From an uncultured Rhodospirillaceae bacterium (lineage in GTDB: Bacteria; Pseudomonadota; Alphaproteobacteria; Reyranellales; Reyranellaceae): DNA of 64,000 nt. Under the pieces are notes generated by a model, which was not told the DNA's origin, searched no databases, and saw only the letters and a program-made list of their open reading frames with translations. The stretch spans positions 1 through 64,000 of the forward strand of contig CAMFGZ010000026.1 of NCBI GenBank assembly GCA_945952105.1, given 5' to 3'. The position numbers and the translations under genes were made by a program. Positions 25,275 to 33,595 of this stretch are shown here, piece after piece. The stretch's first letter is position 1. Each line of letters opens with the position of its first letter.

Positions 25275-26450
25275 ATGCTGAGCGGCATCCACGGACATCA
25301 GGATATCGAGCGCGTCGTCTACGGCCGGCCGGCGGGCGCGGCGTTGCGGGCGGAAGCCGAGCGGCTGGGCGCCAAGCGCGTCTTCGTCACCACGTCGAAG
25401 TCGGTGGCGCAGAGCGCGCTGCTGGCCTCCGTGATCGACGGTCTCGGCGACCTGCACGCGGGCACCTATGCCGGCATCACGGCCCATTCGCCGCGGCCCT
25501 GCGTGGTCGAGGGCGCGGAAATGGCGCGCAAGGCCGGCGCCGACCAGATCGTGGCAGTGGGCGGCGGCTCGGTGATCGATGCGACCAAGACCATCCTTAT
25601 CGCGCTGTGGCAGAACGTGGCGAACGTCGACGATCTCGACGCCTATCGTGCCGGCAAGCCCAAGGAGGGCGCGGCGCCGCCTTCCGAAGCCATCAAGCCG
25701 CCGGCCGACGCCATCCGCATGATAGCGGTGCCGACCACGCTCTCGGCCGCCGAGTTCAACGCCTTTGCCGGCATCTCCGATCCGCGCAAGGGCATCAAGG
25801 AGAGCTTCGGCCATCGCCTGATCGTGCCGCGGGTCATCGTGCTGGATCCTGCCGCGACACTCGCCACGCCGATGGATCTCATGCTCTCGACCGGGCTGAA
25901 GGCCGTCGACCATGCCGTCGAGCGGCTGTGCTCGCAGCAGGCCAATCCGTTCGCGCTGGGCACGTCCACCGAGGCTCTGAAGCTGCTGGCCCGCGCGCTG
26001 CCGGCGCACAAGGCGAACCCGGATGACATGGCCACCCGGCTCGACCTCCAGTTCGGCATGTGGCTGTCGATCGGTGCCGGCACGTCGGGCGTCGGCGTGG
26101 GCGCGAGCCACGGGATCGGTCATGTGCTGGGTGCGGCCTGCCATGTGCCGCACGGCCACACCTCCTGCGTGATGCTGCCCTCGGTGCTGCGCTGGAACCT
26201 GCCGGCCAACGAAGAGCGCCAGAAGCGGGTGGGCGAGGCGTTCGGCCAGCCCGGTGCCGCGGCCGGCGATCTGGTCGAAGGGCTGGTGAAGTCTCTCGGC
26301 CTGCCAGGCCGACTGTCGGAGGTGGGCGTCGGTCGGGACCGCTTCCGCGAGGTCGCCGAGAAGTCGATGCATGACCGCGCCGTGCTGAACAATCCGCGGC
26401 CCATCAAGGGGCCGGAGCAGGTCATGGAGATCCTCGAACTCGCGGCCTGA
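25275..26450 (+). CDS. Iron-containing alcohol dehydrogenase family protein, maleylacetate reductase-like
   Basis: A 391-residue NAD(P)H-dependent dehydroquinate-synthase/Fe-ADH fold enzyme. The nucleotide-binding GGGSVID is at residues 96-102 and the histidine-rich ASHGIGHVLGAACHVPHGH at about 277-295. In iron ADHs the metal-binding Asp precedes HAxE within TGxDAxxHxxE. Here the stretch is TGLKAVDHAVE, with Lys209 in place of Asp. Loss of that Asp (usually Asn) is a feature of maleylacetate reductases. Coupling to the dienelactone hydrolase gene 10 bases upstream supports a maleylacetate to 3-oxoadipate step, but an alcohol dehydrogenase role is not excluded. Confidence 0.83.
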   Translation: MLSGIHGHQDIERVVYGRPAGAALRAEAERLGAKRVFVTTSKSVAQSALLASVIDGLGDLHAGTYAGITAHSPRPCVVEGAEMARKAGADQIVAVGGGSVIDATKTILIALWQNVANVDDLDAYRAGKPKEGAAPPSEAIKPPADAIRMIAVPTTLSAAEFNAFAGISDPRKGIKESFGHRLIVPRVIVLDPAATLATPMDLMLSTGLKAVDHAVERLCSQQANPFALGTSTEALKLLARALPAHKANPDDMATRLDLQFGMWLSIGAGTSGVGVGASHGIGHVLGAACHVPHGHTSCVMLPSVLRWNLPANEERQKRVGEAFGQPGAAAGDLVEGLVKSLGLPGRLSEVGVGRDRFREVAEKSMHDRAVLNNPRPIKGPEQVMEILELAA

Positions 26451-26552
26451 AGCGACATGACCCCATGAATTCTTTTCGTGAGCCCGAGGGGTGTTAAGGG
26501 GCTAAAGCCACACGACCTAAAGGGAGCCAACGCAAAGTCACGGGTGAAAGCC

Positions 26553-27407
26553 ATGGTCGACGTTCAAATCGCTGAAGCCACCGCCACCTGGCCGCCGCTC
26601 GCCGGTTGGATCGATGCGCCCGTCAACTATCTCGCCGACCTCAGCATCAAGCCGGTGACTTACAATCCGCCGCATGGGACCGGCGTGCCGCGGCGCGAGG
26701 GCAACTACCGCGACTTCACGATGCGCATCCACGATGCCCGTCCCATCGCGCATGACCTCTCGCTGGACCGGCAGGCCTTCATCCTGACCCATCACGACAC
26801 CGAAGTGCGCGACTTCTACGACGAAGAGGAAGTGCGCACGAAGTATCATGCCGAAGTCGAGGCGCTGATCAGGCGCGAGACCGGCGCGTCGAAGGTCGTG
26901 GTGTTCGATCACACGGTCCGCACGGCCGATCGCGCCGTCGAGCGCGGCTTGCGGACGCCGGTGCGCAGCGTCCATTGCGATTACACGGAGAAGTCCGGGC
27001 CGAAGCGCGTGCGCGACCTGCTGCCGGCCGACGAGGCTGAACAGAGACTCAAGAAGCGCTTCGCGGAGTTCAACGTCTGGCGCAACATCGCGCAAGATCC
27101 TGTCGAGATGACGCCGCTGGGTCTCGTCGATTCCGAAAGCCTGGCGCCGCGCGACCTCGCGGTCTGCGATCTCGTCTACGCCGATCGCACCGGCGAGATC
27201 TACCAGGGCGTCTACAACGCCGATCACCGCTGGTTCTATTTCCCAAAGATGACGCGCGACGAGGCGATCCTGATCAAGTGCTACGACTCGGTGAAGGACG
27301 GACGTGCGCGCTTCTCGCTGCATTCCGCCTTCGACGATCCGACGACGCCTGCCAATCCGAAGCCGCGGCAGAGCATCGAGGCGCGCGCGTTCGCTTTCTT
27401 CGATTAG
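26553..27407 (+). CDS. CmcJ/NvfI family oxidoreductase
   Basis: A 284-residue protein resembling the CmcJ (cephalosporin 7-alpha-methoxylase partner) / NvfI family. These are 2-oxoglutarate-dependent-oxygenase-like proteins common in fungi and proteobacteria. Visible conserved parts are VNYLADLSIKPVTYNPPHGT, VVVFDHTVRTADR, VHCDYTEKSGPKRVRD and NADHRWFYFPKMTRDEAILIKCYDS. His and Asp residues in VHCDYT and a later His fit a metal site. Its job here is unknown. The ATG at 26553 is chosen because the aligned region begins there; it lacks a strong ribosome site. It lies 102 bases after the reductase gene. Confidence 0.78.
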   Translation: MVDVQIAEATATWPPLAGWIDAPVNYLADLSIKPVTYNPPHGTGVPRREGNYRDFTMRIHDARPIAHDLSLDRQAFILTHHDTEVRDFYDEEEVRTKYHAEVEALIRRETGASKVVVFDHTVRTADRAVERGLRTPVRSVHCDYTEKSGPKRVRDLLPADEAEQRLKKRFAEFNVWRNIAQDPVEMTPLGLVDSESLAPRDLAVCDLVYADRTGEIYQGVYNADHRWFYFPKMTRDEAILIKCYDSVKDGRARFSLHSAFDDPTTPANPKPRQSIEARAFAFFD

Positions 27408-27432
27408 GCGCACTGGCGTTTGTCGCGCGCCG

Positions 27433-27468
27433 GCGGGCGTCAGCGCCTTCTGAGGCGCGACAGCCCGC
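27433..27468 (+). terminator. Stem-loop downstream of the CmcJ-like gene
   Basis: A nested hairpin 26 bases after the stop codon. GCGGGC pairs with GCCCGC, and inside it GCGCC pairs with GGCGC around a TTCTGA loop. No T-run follows, so it is a stem-loop with possible terminator or mRNA-end role rather than a textbook intrinsic terminator. Confidence 0.45.
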
Positions 27469-27489
27469 ACGGTTCAAATTGCGCACCTC

Positions 27490-27603
27490 TTGTCATCGCG
27501 CGCGGGGCAGTCCCCGCGCTTGAGAGCAGCGAGGGATCTCGTGCCAGCTACGGAGTCCTTCGGTCGATCCGTCAGGTCCTTCGCTTCGCTCAGGACGACA
27601 GAC
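27490..27603. repeat. Dispersed repeat element (TGTC...GACA type)
   Basis: An approximately 114-base intergenic element. It opens TTGTCATCGCGCGCGGGGCA, contains GAGGGATCTCG, and closes TCCTTCGCTTCGCTCAGGAC followed by GACAG. The closing string, read on the other strand as CCTGAGCGAAGCGAAGGACC, is a repeat seen in the intergenic regions of many bacterial genomes. It lies between convergent genes (CmcJ-like and hydrolase). Element boundaries are approximate. Confidence 0.65.
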
Positions 27604-27604
27604 T

Positions 27605-28324
27605 TTAACTCGCAGCAATCATCTCAAGGTGCTCCACCAGTTCCTCGGGATTGCTGAAGAACGGCGAATGACCGCATTCGAGGCGCAGCACCTTGCAGGG
27701 CGTCGCCTTCGCCATCGCCCGTTGCAGGGCGATCCGGATGGCGTTGTCATGGATGCACTCGATGTACCAGCGCGGCACCGAGCCGAAGCGCTCTTCGGTC
27801 AATGTTACCGGTGTCGTGGAGATGGCCAGCGGCTGCGGGCGTAGCCGCTCCATCGCCTTGTAGCGGTCCTCGGGCGAGACATCGGCGTAGAAAAGGCTGG
27901 GCAGCTTGTCGCGCGCGAAGGTGTAGGTCTTGCCGTCGGGGCTGACCTGGCGTGCCAACCGGAACATGGCGTCCGGCTCCATCGCGGTCATGTCCTTGCC
28001 GCTCTTGCCCGAGGTCGGCAGCAACGCGCAGAGATAGACCAGCGCCTTCAGCTTCCGGCGCCGGGCCTCCGCGAGCTGGCTGATTGTTACGCCGCCCAGC
28101 GAATGGCCGACCAGGATGACCTGGTCCTCCATCTTGTCGAGAAGGCGAGCGAGCTTCTCGACATTGTCGGCGAGCGTCACGTTGGCCGGCGGCGTCTGGT
28201 CCTTGCCCACGCCGGGCAGATCGGGTGCGCAGACCTTGTGACCGGCCGCTTCCAGCAGCGGCACGACCTTTTCCCAGCACCAGCCGCCGGTGCAGGCGCC
28301 ATGGACCAGCAGGAACGTCGCCAC
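27605..28324 (-). CDS. Alpha/beta hydrolase (esterase EstC / salicylate-esterase-like)
   Basis: A 239-residue alpha/beta hydrolase. The oxyanion-hole motif FLLVHGACTGGWCWEKVVPLL opens the protein, the nucleophile elbow is GHSLGG, and the C-terminal LECGHSPFFSNPEEL supplies the catalytic histidine. This pattern matches the small EstC/pyrethroid-hydrolase/methyl-salicylate-esterase-like group. No signal peptide. It is directly downstream (3 bases) of the SDR gene on the same strand, so the two form a unit. Substrate unknown. Confidence 0.87.
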   Translation of the reverse strand: MATFLLVHGACTGGWCWEKVVPLLEAAGHKVCAPDLPGVGKDQTPPANVTLADNVEKLARLLDKMEDQVILVGHSLGGVTISQLAEARRRKLKALVYLCALLPTSGKSGKDMTAMEPDAMFRLARQVSPDGKTYTFARDKLPSLFYADVSPEDRYKAMERLRPQPLAISTTPVTLTEERFGSVPRWYIECIHDNAIRIALQRAMAKATPCKVLRLECGHSPFFSNPEELVEHLEMIAAS

Positions 28325-28327
28325 GCG

Positions 28328-29182
28328 TCAGGCCTTTCCCACGACGGTGCGCGCGCCAGGGGCGGGCACGAAGAAATCGGGCATCAGCGGGGTGCCCGGC
28401 GAGACGGCGTACTTGTCGAAGTTGGTGACGCCCTCGGCCGCCAGCACCTCGTCGTCGATGAAGAAGTTGCCAGAGCAGTCGCGCGCCGGGCGGTTGAAGA
28501 TCGCGTAAGCCGCATCGGCCATGATTTCGGGCTTGCGGCACTGCTTCATGCCTTCGTCGCCGCCCAGGATGTTCTGGATGGCCGAGGTGGCGATGGCGGT
28601 GCGCGGCCACAGGCAGTTGAAAGCCAGTCCCTTGTCCCTGAATTCGGCGGCCATCGACCAGGCGAACACCGACATGCCGTACTTGGCGAGCGTGTAGGCC
28701 GGGTGGTTGGCGAACCACTTCACGTCGAAATCGAGCGGCGGCGACAGGTTCAGGACGTGCGGGTTGGCTGCCTTCAGCAGGTGCGGGATGCACTTCTGCG
28801 AGACCATGAAGGTGCCGCGCGCGTTGATCTGGTGCATCAGGTCGTAGCGCTTCATCGGCGTGGCCAGCGTGCCGGTCAGGCTGATGGCGCTGGCATTGTT
28901 CACCAGGATGTCGATCCCGCCGAACCTGGCGACGGTTTCGGCCACGGCCTTCTCGACGCTCTGCTCGTCGCGGATGTCGCAGGCGATCGGCAGGGCCTTG
29001 CCGCCGGCCTTCTCGATCTCCTCGGCGGCCGTGAAGATCGTGCCGGGCAGGCGCGGATCGGGCTTCACCGTCTTCGCGGCGATGGCGATGTTGGCGCCGT
29101 CGCGCGCGGCGCGCAGTGCGATGGCCAGTCCGATGCCGCGGCTCGCGCCGGTCACGAACAGGGTTTTGCTACCCAAGCTCAT
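28328..29182 (-). CDS. SDR family oxidoreductase, HSDL2-like
   Basis: A 284-residue short-chain dehydrogenase. The cofactor motif TGASRGIG is at residues 11-18, NNAS marks the central Rossmann strand, and the catalytic YxxxK appears as YTLAK. The long N-terminal insertion KTVKPDPRLPGTIFTAAEEIEKAGGKALP and the C-terminal NFFIDDEVLAAEGV are typical of the hydroxysteroid-dehydrogenase-like protein 2 (HSDL2) group, linked to fatty-acid or sterol metabolism. It precedes the hydrolase gene by 3 bases. Substrate unknown. Confidence 0.87.
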   Translation of the reverse strand: MSLGSKTLFVTGASRGIGLAIALRAARDGANIAIAAKTVKPDPRLPGTIFTAAEEIEKAGGKALPIACDIRDEQSVEKAVAETVARFGGIDILVNNASAISLTGTLATPMKRYDLMHQINARGTFMVSQKCIPHLLKAANPHVLNLSPPLDFDVKWFANHPAYTLAKYGMSVFAWSMAAEFRDKGLAFNCLWPRTAIATSAIQNILGGDEGMKQCRKPEIMADAAYAIFNRPARDCSGNFFIDDEVLAAEGVTNFDKYAVSPGTPLMPDFFVPAPGARTVVGKA

Positions 29183-29263
29183 GGCGTCCCCAAGAAATCC
29201 TCGGGCTCTATAGCCGGGGTAAGGGAGGGGCGGCTAGTCTCGCCGCACTCAGGGGAGGCATGC

Positions 29264-30709
29264 ATGAATCCGTGCTTTGAAACGGCCACGCGCCTTGCAC
29301 GCGCCATACGAAACGGGCGGTTGAGTTCGGCCGAGGCGACGAAGGCCCATCTCGACCGGATCGCGCGCTTGAATGGATCACTCAATGCGCTCGTGGTCGT
29401 CGACGAGGCCGGCGCAATGAAGGCTGCCAGAGCCGCCGATCGTGCACGCAGCCGAAAGAAGGCCCAGGGCCCGTTGCACGGCGTTCCCATCACTATCAAG
29501 GAGGCGTTCGACGTCGCGGGTCTCAGGACCACGTCCAGCCATCCGCCTCTCCGGGACAATGTCGCAAAGCAGGACGCGACCCTCGTGGCGCGCTTGCGTG
29601 CCGCCGGCGCGGTGATTCTCGGCAAGACCAATGTGCCCGAACTCTGCGCGGATTTTCAGACCGAGAGCCCGATTTTCGGCACCACGAAGAATGCCTGGGA
29701 CGAGCGCCGCACGGCGGGGGGCTCGACGGGCGGGGGTGGCGTCGCGGTGGCGGCGCGCCTGTCGCCGCTCGAACTGGGCAGCGACATCGGCGGCTCCGTG
29801 CGCAACCCCGCGCACTACAACGGCATCTTCTCGCTCAAGCCCACGGAATGGCGCGTGCCGGGGCACGGTCATGTGCCCGACCTTCCGGGAGCGACGCGGA
29901 GCACCCGCTACATGGGCACGTTCGGCCCGCTGGCGCGCTCCGTCGACGATCTCGAGGTCGCGCTCCGCCTCATTGCCGGGCCCGACGGATACGAGGCCGA
30001 GGCAGCGCCCGTGCCGCTCGGACCGACGCCCAAGCTCGTGGCCAAAGGATTGCGCATTGCCGTCCTGGCCAGCAATCCACTCGTGCCGGTGTCTGCCGAC
30101 ACGGCGTCGGTGGTGGAGGCGACCACGAAGCTGCTGACCAAGGCGGGCGCCAGGGTGAAGTCCGCCGAGCCAGAAGGGCTGGACTGGCGGCAAGGCTGGG
30201 ACGATTGGGCGGACCTGTTCCAGTACATGATCCTGAATGCCCAGCCGCTCGCCGAGCGCGAACGGCATTTCGACAAGCTCGACTCTCCCGACCCGACGGC
30301 ACGCTCGGTCGCTCGTGCGGCGCGCCTCGGCATGGCGCAGTTCTTCGCGCTCCTCGACCGGCGCGACCGGATCGCCCGCCGATGCGAAACTTTCCTCGAC
30401 GATTACGACGCCTGGCTGATGCCGGTGATGCCGGATGCAGCCTTCATCCGGCAGTCGCGAAAACTCCCCCTCGAGGTCGACGGTGTCGGCCATCCGTATT
30501 TCTTCGCGGGCACCGCCTACAACTTCCTGGCCAACCTGACAGGGCAGCCCTCGATCGTGCTGCCCTGCGGCTTCTCGAAGGAGGGCCTGCCGATCGGCCT
30601 GCAGCTCACCGGCAAGCGCTGGGGCGAGGCGAAGCTGCTCGGCGTCGCGAAAGCGCTGGAGAAGCTTTTGGCACCGTGCCCGGTGCCGCCGGCATTCGCG
30701 CTGGACTGA
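29264..30709 (+). CDS. Amidase signature family amidase
   Basis: A 481-residue amidase-signature enzyme that hydrolyses amide bonds in the cytoplasm. The Ser-cisSer-Lys triad is readable: Lys79 in PITIKEAF, Ser154 in AGGSTGGG and Ser178 in GSDIGGSVRNPA. The usual second serine after Ser154 is a threonine. ATG 29264 has AGGGGAGG upstream; an overlapping ATG at 29260 is out of frame. It is convergent with the Bug-protein gene, 10 bases away. Substrate unknown. Confidence 0.9.
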   Translation: MNPCFETATRLARAIRNGRLSSAEATKAHLDRIARLNGSLNALVVVDEAGAMKAARAADRARSRKKAQGPLHGVPITIKEAFDVAGLRTTSSHPPLRDNVAKQDATLVARLRAAGAVILGKTNVPELCADFQTESPIFGTTKNAWDERRTAGGSTGGGGVAVAARLSPLELGSDIGGSVRNPAHYNGIFSLKPTEWRVPGHGHVPDLPGATRSTRYMGTFGPLARSVDDLEVALRLIAGPDGYEAEAAPVPLGPTPKLVAKGLRIAVLASNPLVPVSADTASVVEATTKLLTKAGARVKSAEPEGLDWRQGWDDWADLFQYMILNAQPLAERERHFDKLDSPDPTARSVARAARLGMAQFFALLDRRDRIARRCETFLDDYDAWLMPVMPDAAFIRQSRKLPLEVDGVGHPYFFAGTAYNFLANLTGQPSIVLPCGFSKEGLPIGLQLTGKRWGEAKLLGVAKALEKLLAPCPVPPAFALD

Positions 30710-30719
30710 CGCGCAGAGG

Positions 30720-31691
30720 TCACTCGGCCTTCACGCCGGCCTTGTCGATGATCGGCTTCCATTTGGCGAATTCGGCCTTCTGGTAGGAGCCGAAGGCGTC
30801 GGCCTTCATCTGTTCGGGCGTCGGGATGTCCTGGCCGAGATCCTCGAGCTTGCGGCGGATCTCCGGATCCTGAAGCGCCTTGATGGCGGCGGCGTTGAGC
30901 TTGTCGATGATGTCCTTCGGCGTACCCTTGGGTGCCCAGAGTCCGTGCCAGATCGCGACCTCGATGCCGGGGAAGCCGGCTTCGGCGGTGGTCGGAATCT
31001 CCGGTGCGGCGGCGGTGCGCTGCTTGGCCGTCACGGCATAGACCTTGAGCTTGCCTGCGCGGATGTGCGGCAGGGAGTTCGAGGACTGGTCGATCATGAC
31101 CTGGATCTGGTTGGCGATCAGGTCCTGCACGGCCGGGCCGGTGCCGCGATAGGGCACGAGCTGGTAGTTGGTGCCGGTGACGGCGAAGAAAGCAAGTGCA
31201 CCGATATGCGAGCCCGATCCAAGCCCGGCGGTGCCGCCCGAGATTTTGTCGGCATTGGCCTTGAGATAGGCAACCAGCTCCTTGAGGTCCTTGGCCGGCA
31301 CCTGGTTGGAGGTCACGACCAGCAGCGGATTGGACGGCAGCAGCGCAATCGGCTCGAGATCGTTGATCAGGTCGTAGTTCAGGTTTTTGTAGATCGCGCC
31401 GTTCACGACATTGGTGCCGAGATGGCCGATGCCGATCGTGTAGCCGTCGGGCGTGGAACGGGCGAGCTTGCCCATGGCGATCGAGCCTGCGGCGCCGGTG
31501 ACGTTGTCGATGATGAACTGCTGGCCGAGCTCCTTGCCCATCCGCTCGCCCATGATGCGCGCCATCACGTCGGTCGGACCGCCGGCCGCGAAGGGCACGA
31601 TCAGGTTGATCGGCTTGTTGGGATAGGTCTGGCCGAAAGCGGGGCCGGCAGCGGCCACCGCGAGCAAGGCGAGCGCAACTCTACGCAACAT
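30720..31691 (-). CDS. Bug-type tripartite tricarboxylate transporter solute-binding protein
   Basis: A 323-residue periplasmic binding protein with a Sec signal peptide (MLRRVALALLAVAAAGPAFG, cleavage before QTYPNKP). It has the family signature PINLIVPFAAGGPTDVMARIMGE, the anion-binding loop VTGAAGSIAMG and later IPTTAEAGFPGIEV. The start at 31691 has AGGGAGGAATT just upstream. It is the second such protein in the window and has no adjacent TctA/TctB permease. It lies 44 bases downstream of the biotin-carboxylase gene on the same strand, so it might share that transcript. The ligand is unknown. Confidence 0.9.
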   Translation of the reverse strand: MLRRVALALLAVAAAGPAFGQTYPNKPINLIVPFAAGGPTDVMARIMGERMGKELGQQFIIDNVTGAAGSIAMGKLARSTPDGYTIGIGHLGTNVVNGAIYKNLNYDLINDLEPIALLPSNPLLVVTSNQVPAKDLKELVAYLKANADKISGGTAGLGSGSHIGALAFFAVTGTNYQLVPYRGTGPAVQDLIANQIQVMIDQSSNSLPHIRAGKLKVYAVTAKQRTAAAPEIPTTAEAGFPGIEVAIWHGLWAPKGTPKDIIDKLNAAAIKALQDPEIRRKLEDLGQDIPTPEQMKADAFGSYQKAEFAKWKPIIDKAGVKAE

Positions 31692-31735
31692 GGCAATTCC
31701 TCCCTGAACTTCTCTTGTTGGGAGAGAGCCTAGCG

Positions 31736-33595
31736 TCAACTCGTGACGGGCTCCATCGTCACGAGCACGGTACGGTTGGAGACCTGTTGGCCTTCCTGGA
31801 CGGAAATGCCCTCGACCTTCGCGTCAAGCGCCGCCTTGAGTTGATGCTGGATCTTCATGGCTTCCAGCACGATCAAGGTCTGGCCGCGGCTGACCGTCTC
31901 GCCCGGCGCGACCTTGATCGACACGATGCGGCCGTCCATCGGCGCGCGCAGCTTGCCGTCGCTGCCGGCCGCCGCCGTCTCCGGTGGCGCATAGGTTTTG
32001 TCGGTGAAGCGGACGGTGAACGTGTCGAAGTCGACAACGATGTCATTGCCGTCAATATGGAAGGGCGCCTCCTCCGGATCGACGCCGCGGACCTGCATCA
32101 GGCGTTCCGTACCGAGCGCGGCGAGGCGGATCGGTGTCGGCTCGGGATTGGAGTTGCGCCAGCCGCGCATCGACGCCGGATATTTTTGTGCCGACGCTTG
32201 CCAGAGGAGACTGGCGGCGGCGGCCCAATGCGCCTCGGTAATCTCGGGCACGGGGAACTGGTGCTTCACGAGGAACGAGGTCGTGGCCTCGCCGGCCGCG
32301 AAGTCGGGATGCTCCAGCAGGCGGATCAGGAAGTGCCGGTTGGTCGTCGGCCCCAGCACAACCGTCTCGGTGAGAGCCCGGATCAGGCGCACCCGCGCTT
32401 CCTCGCGCGTTGCGCCATGGGCGATCACCTTGGCGATCATCGGATCGTAGTAGGGCGAGATGGCGAGCCCGTCCTTCATGCCGTGATCGATGCGCACGCC
32501 GGGACCGGTCGCCGGCCGCCACACGTCGATGCGCCCGGTCTGCGGGAGGAAGCCGCCATAGGCGTCCTCGGCATAGAGGCGGACTTCGATGGCGTGACCG
32601 TCGAACGTCACCTGGTCCTGAGTGAGCGGCAGCGCTTCGCCGCGCGCGACACGGAACTGCCATTCGACGAGGTCGAGGCCGGTGATCGCCTCGGTCACCG
32701 GATGCTCGACCTGCAGGCGGGTGTTCATTTCCAGGAAGTAGAAGGCGCCGTCGGTACCCAGCAGGAACTCGACCGTGCCGGCGCCGCGATAGCCGATGGT
32801 CCGGGCGGCGGCGACGGCCGCGGCGCCCATGCGGCTGCGCAGCGTGGCATCGACGGCGGGCGAGGGCGCTTCCTCGATCACCTTCTGGTGGCGGCGCTGG
32901 ACCGAGCAGTCGCGCTCGCCGAGATGAAGGACGTTGCCGTGGCCGTCGGCGAAGACCTGAATCTCGACATGGCGCGCGTCGACGACGGCCTTTTCGAGGA
33001 TCAACTCGCCCGAGCCGAAGGCGCTCTCGGCTTCGGTCCGCGCCGTGCGGATCGCCTCCAGGAGGTCGCCTTCGTGCTCCACGAGCCGCATGCCGCGCCC
33101 ACCGCCGCCGGCGGCAGCCTTGACCATCACCGGCAGGCCGATCCTGCGCGCCTCGGCTTCGAGATTGGCATCACTCTGGTCGGCTCCCTGGTAGCCCGGC
33201 ACGCACGGCACGGCAGCGTCGATCATGCGCCGCTTGGCAGCAGCCTTGTTGCCCATTGCGGCGATGGCGGTGGGCGGTGGGCCGATGAATGTGACGCCGG
33301 CGTTACCGCAAGCCGTGGCGAAGGCTTCGTTTTCCGAGAGGAAGCCGTAGCCCGGATGGATCGCGTCGGCGCCGCTCTTGTGCGCGGCTTCAAGGATGCG
33401 GTCGATGCTGAGATAGCTCTCGCCGATCGGCGGCGGCCCAATGCGCACTGCCTCGTCGGCGAAGGCGACGTGTGGCGCTTCCCGGTCGGCATCGGAATAG
33501 ACCGCGACGGTGCGGTAGCCCATCGCCCTGGCGGTACGCATCACGCGCCAGGCGATTTCGCCGCGGTTGGCGACCAGGACCTTGGAGAAGTTCAT
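31736..33595 (-). CDS. Acyl-CoA carboxylase alpha subunit: biotin carboxylase + biotin carrier (AtuF/LiuD type)
   Basis: A 619-residue subunit that charges biotin with bicarbonate using ATP. The biotin-carboxylase domain opens with KVLVANRGEIAWRVMRTARAMG, has the glycine-rich ATP loop KAAAGGGGRGMRL and the core EMNTRLQVEHPVTEAI. A linker region leads to a C-terminal biotinyl domain, with the modified lysine at 581 in LEAMKIQ. It pairs with the carboxyltransferase encoded at 36763-38379. Its ATG shares one base with the stop of the enoyl-CoA hydratase gene (TAATG). Gene order suggests geranyl-CoA or methylcrotonyl-CoA carboxylase; sequence alone does not separate the two. Confidence 0.88.
   Translation of the reverse strand: MNFSKVLVANRGEIAWRVMRTARAMGYRTVAVYSDADREAPHVAFADEAVRIGPPPIGESYLSIDRILEAAHKSGADAIHPGYGFLSENEAFATACGNAGVTFIGPPPTAIAAMGNKAAAKRRMIDAAVPCVPGYQGADQSDANLEAEARRIGLPVMVKAAAGGGGRGMRLVEHEGDLLEAIRTARTEAESAFGSGELILEKAVVDARHVEIQVFADGHGNVLHLGERDCSVQRRHQKVIEEAPSPAVDATLRSRMGAAAVAAARTIGYRGAGTVEFLLGTDGAFYFLEMNTRLQVEHPVTEAITGLDLVEWQFRVARGEALPLTQDQVTFDGHAIEVRLYAEDAYGGFLPQTGRIDVWRPATGPGVRIDHGMKDGLAISPYYDPMIAKVIAHGATREEARVRLIRALTETVVLGPTTNRHFLIRLLEHPDFAAGEATTSFLVKHQFPVPEITEAHWAAAASLLWQASAQKYPASMRGWRNSNPEPTPIRLAALGTERLMQVRGVDPEEAPFHIDGNDIVVDFDTFTVRFTDKTYAPPETAAAGSDGKLRAPMDGRIVSIKVAPGETVSRGQTLIVLEAMKIQHQLKAALDAKVEGISVQEGQQVSNRTVLVTMEPVTS

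Noticed and set aside
28103..29263. Extending the amidase gene upstream to 28103
   Set aside because: The extra 387 residues are antisense to the SDR and hydrolase genes; AGGGGAGG before ATG 29264 marks the true start.
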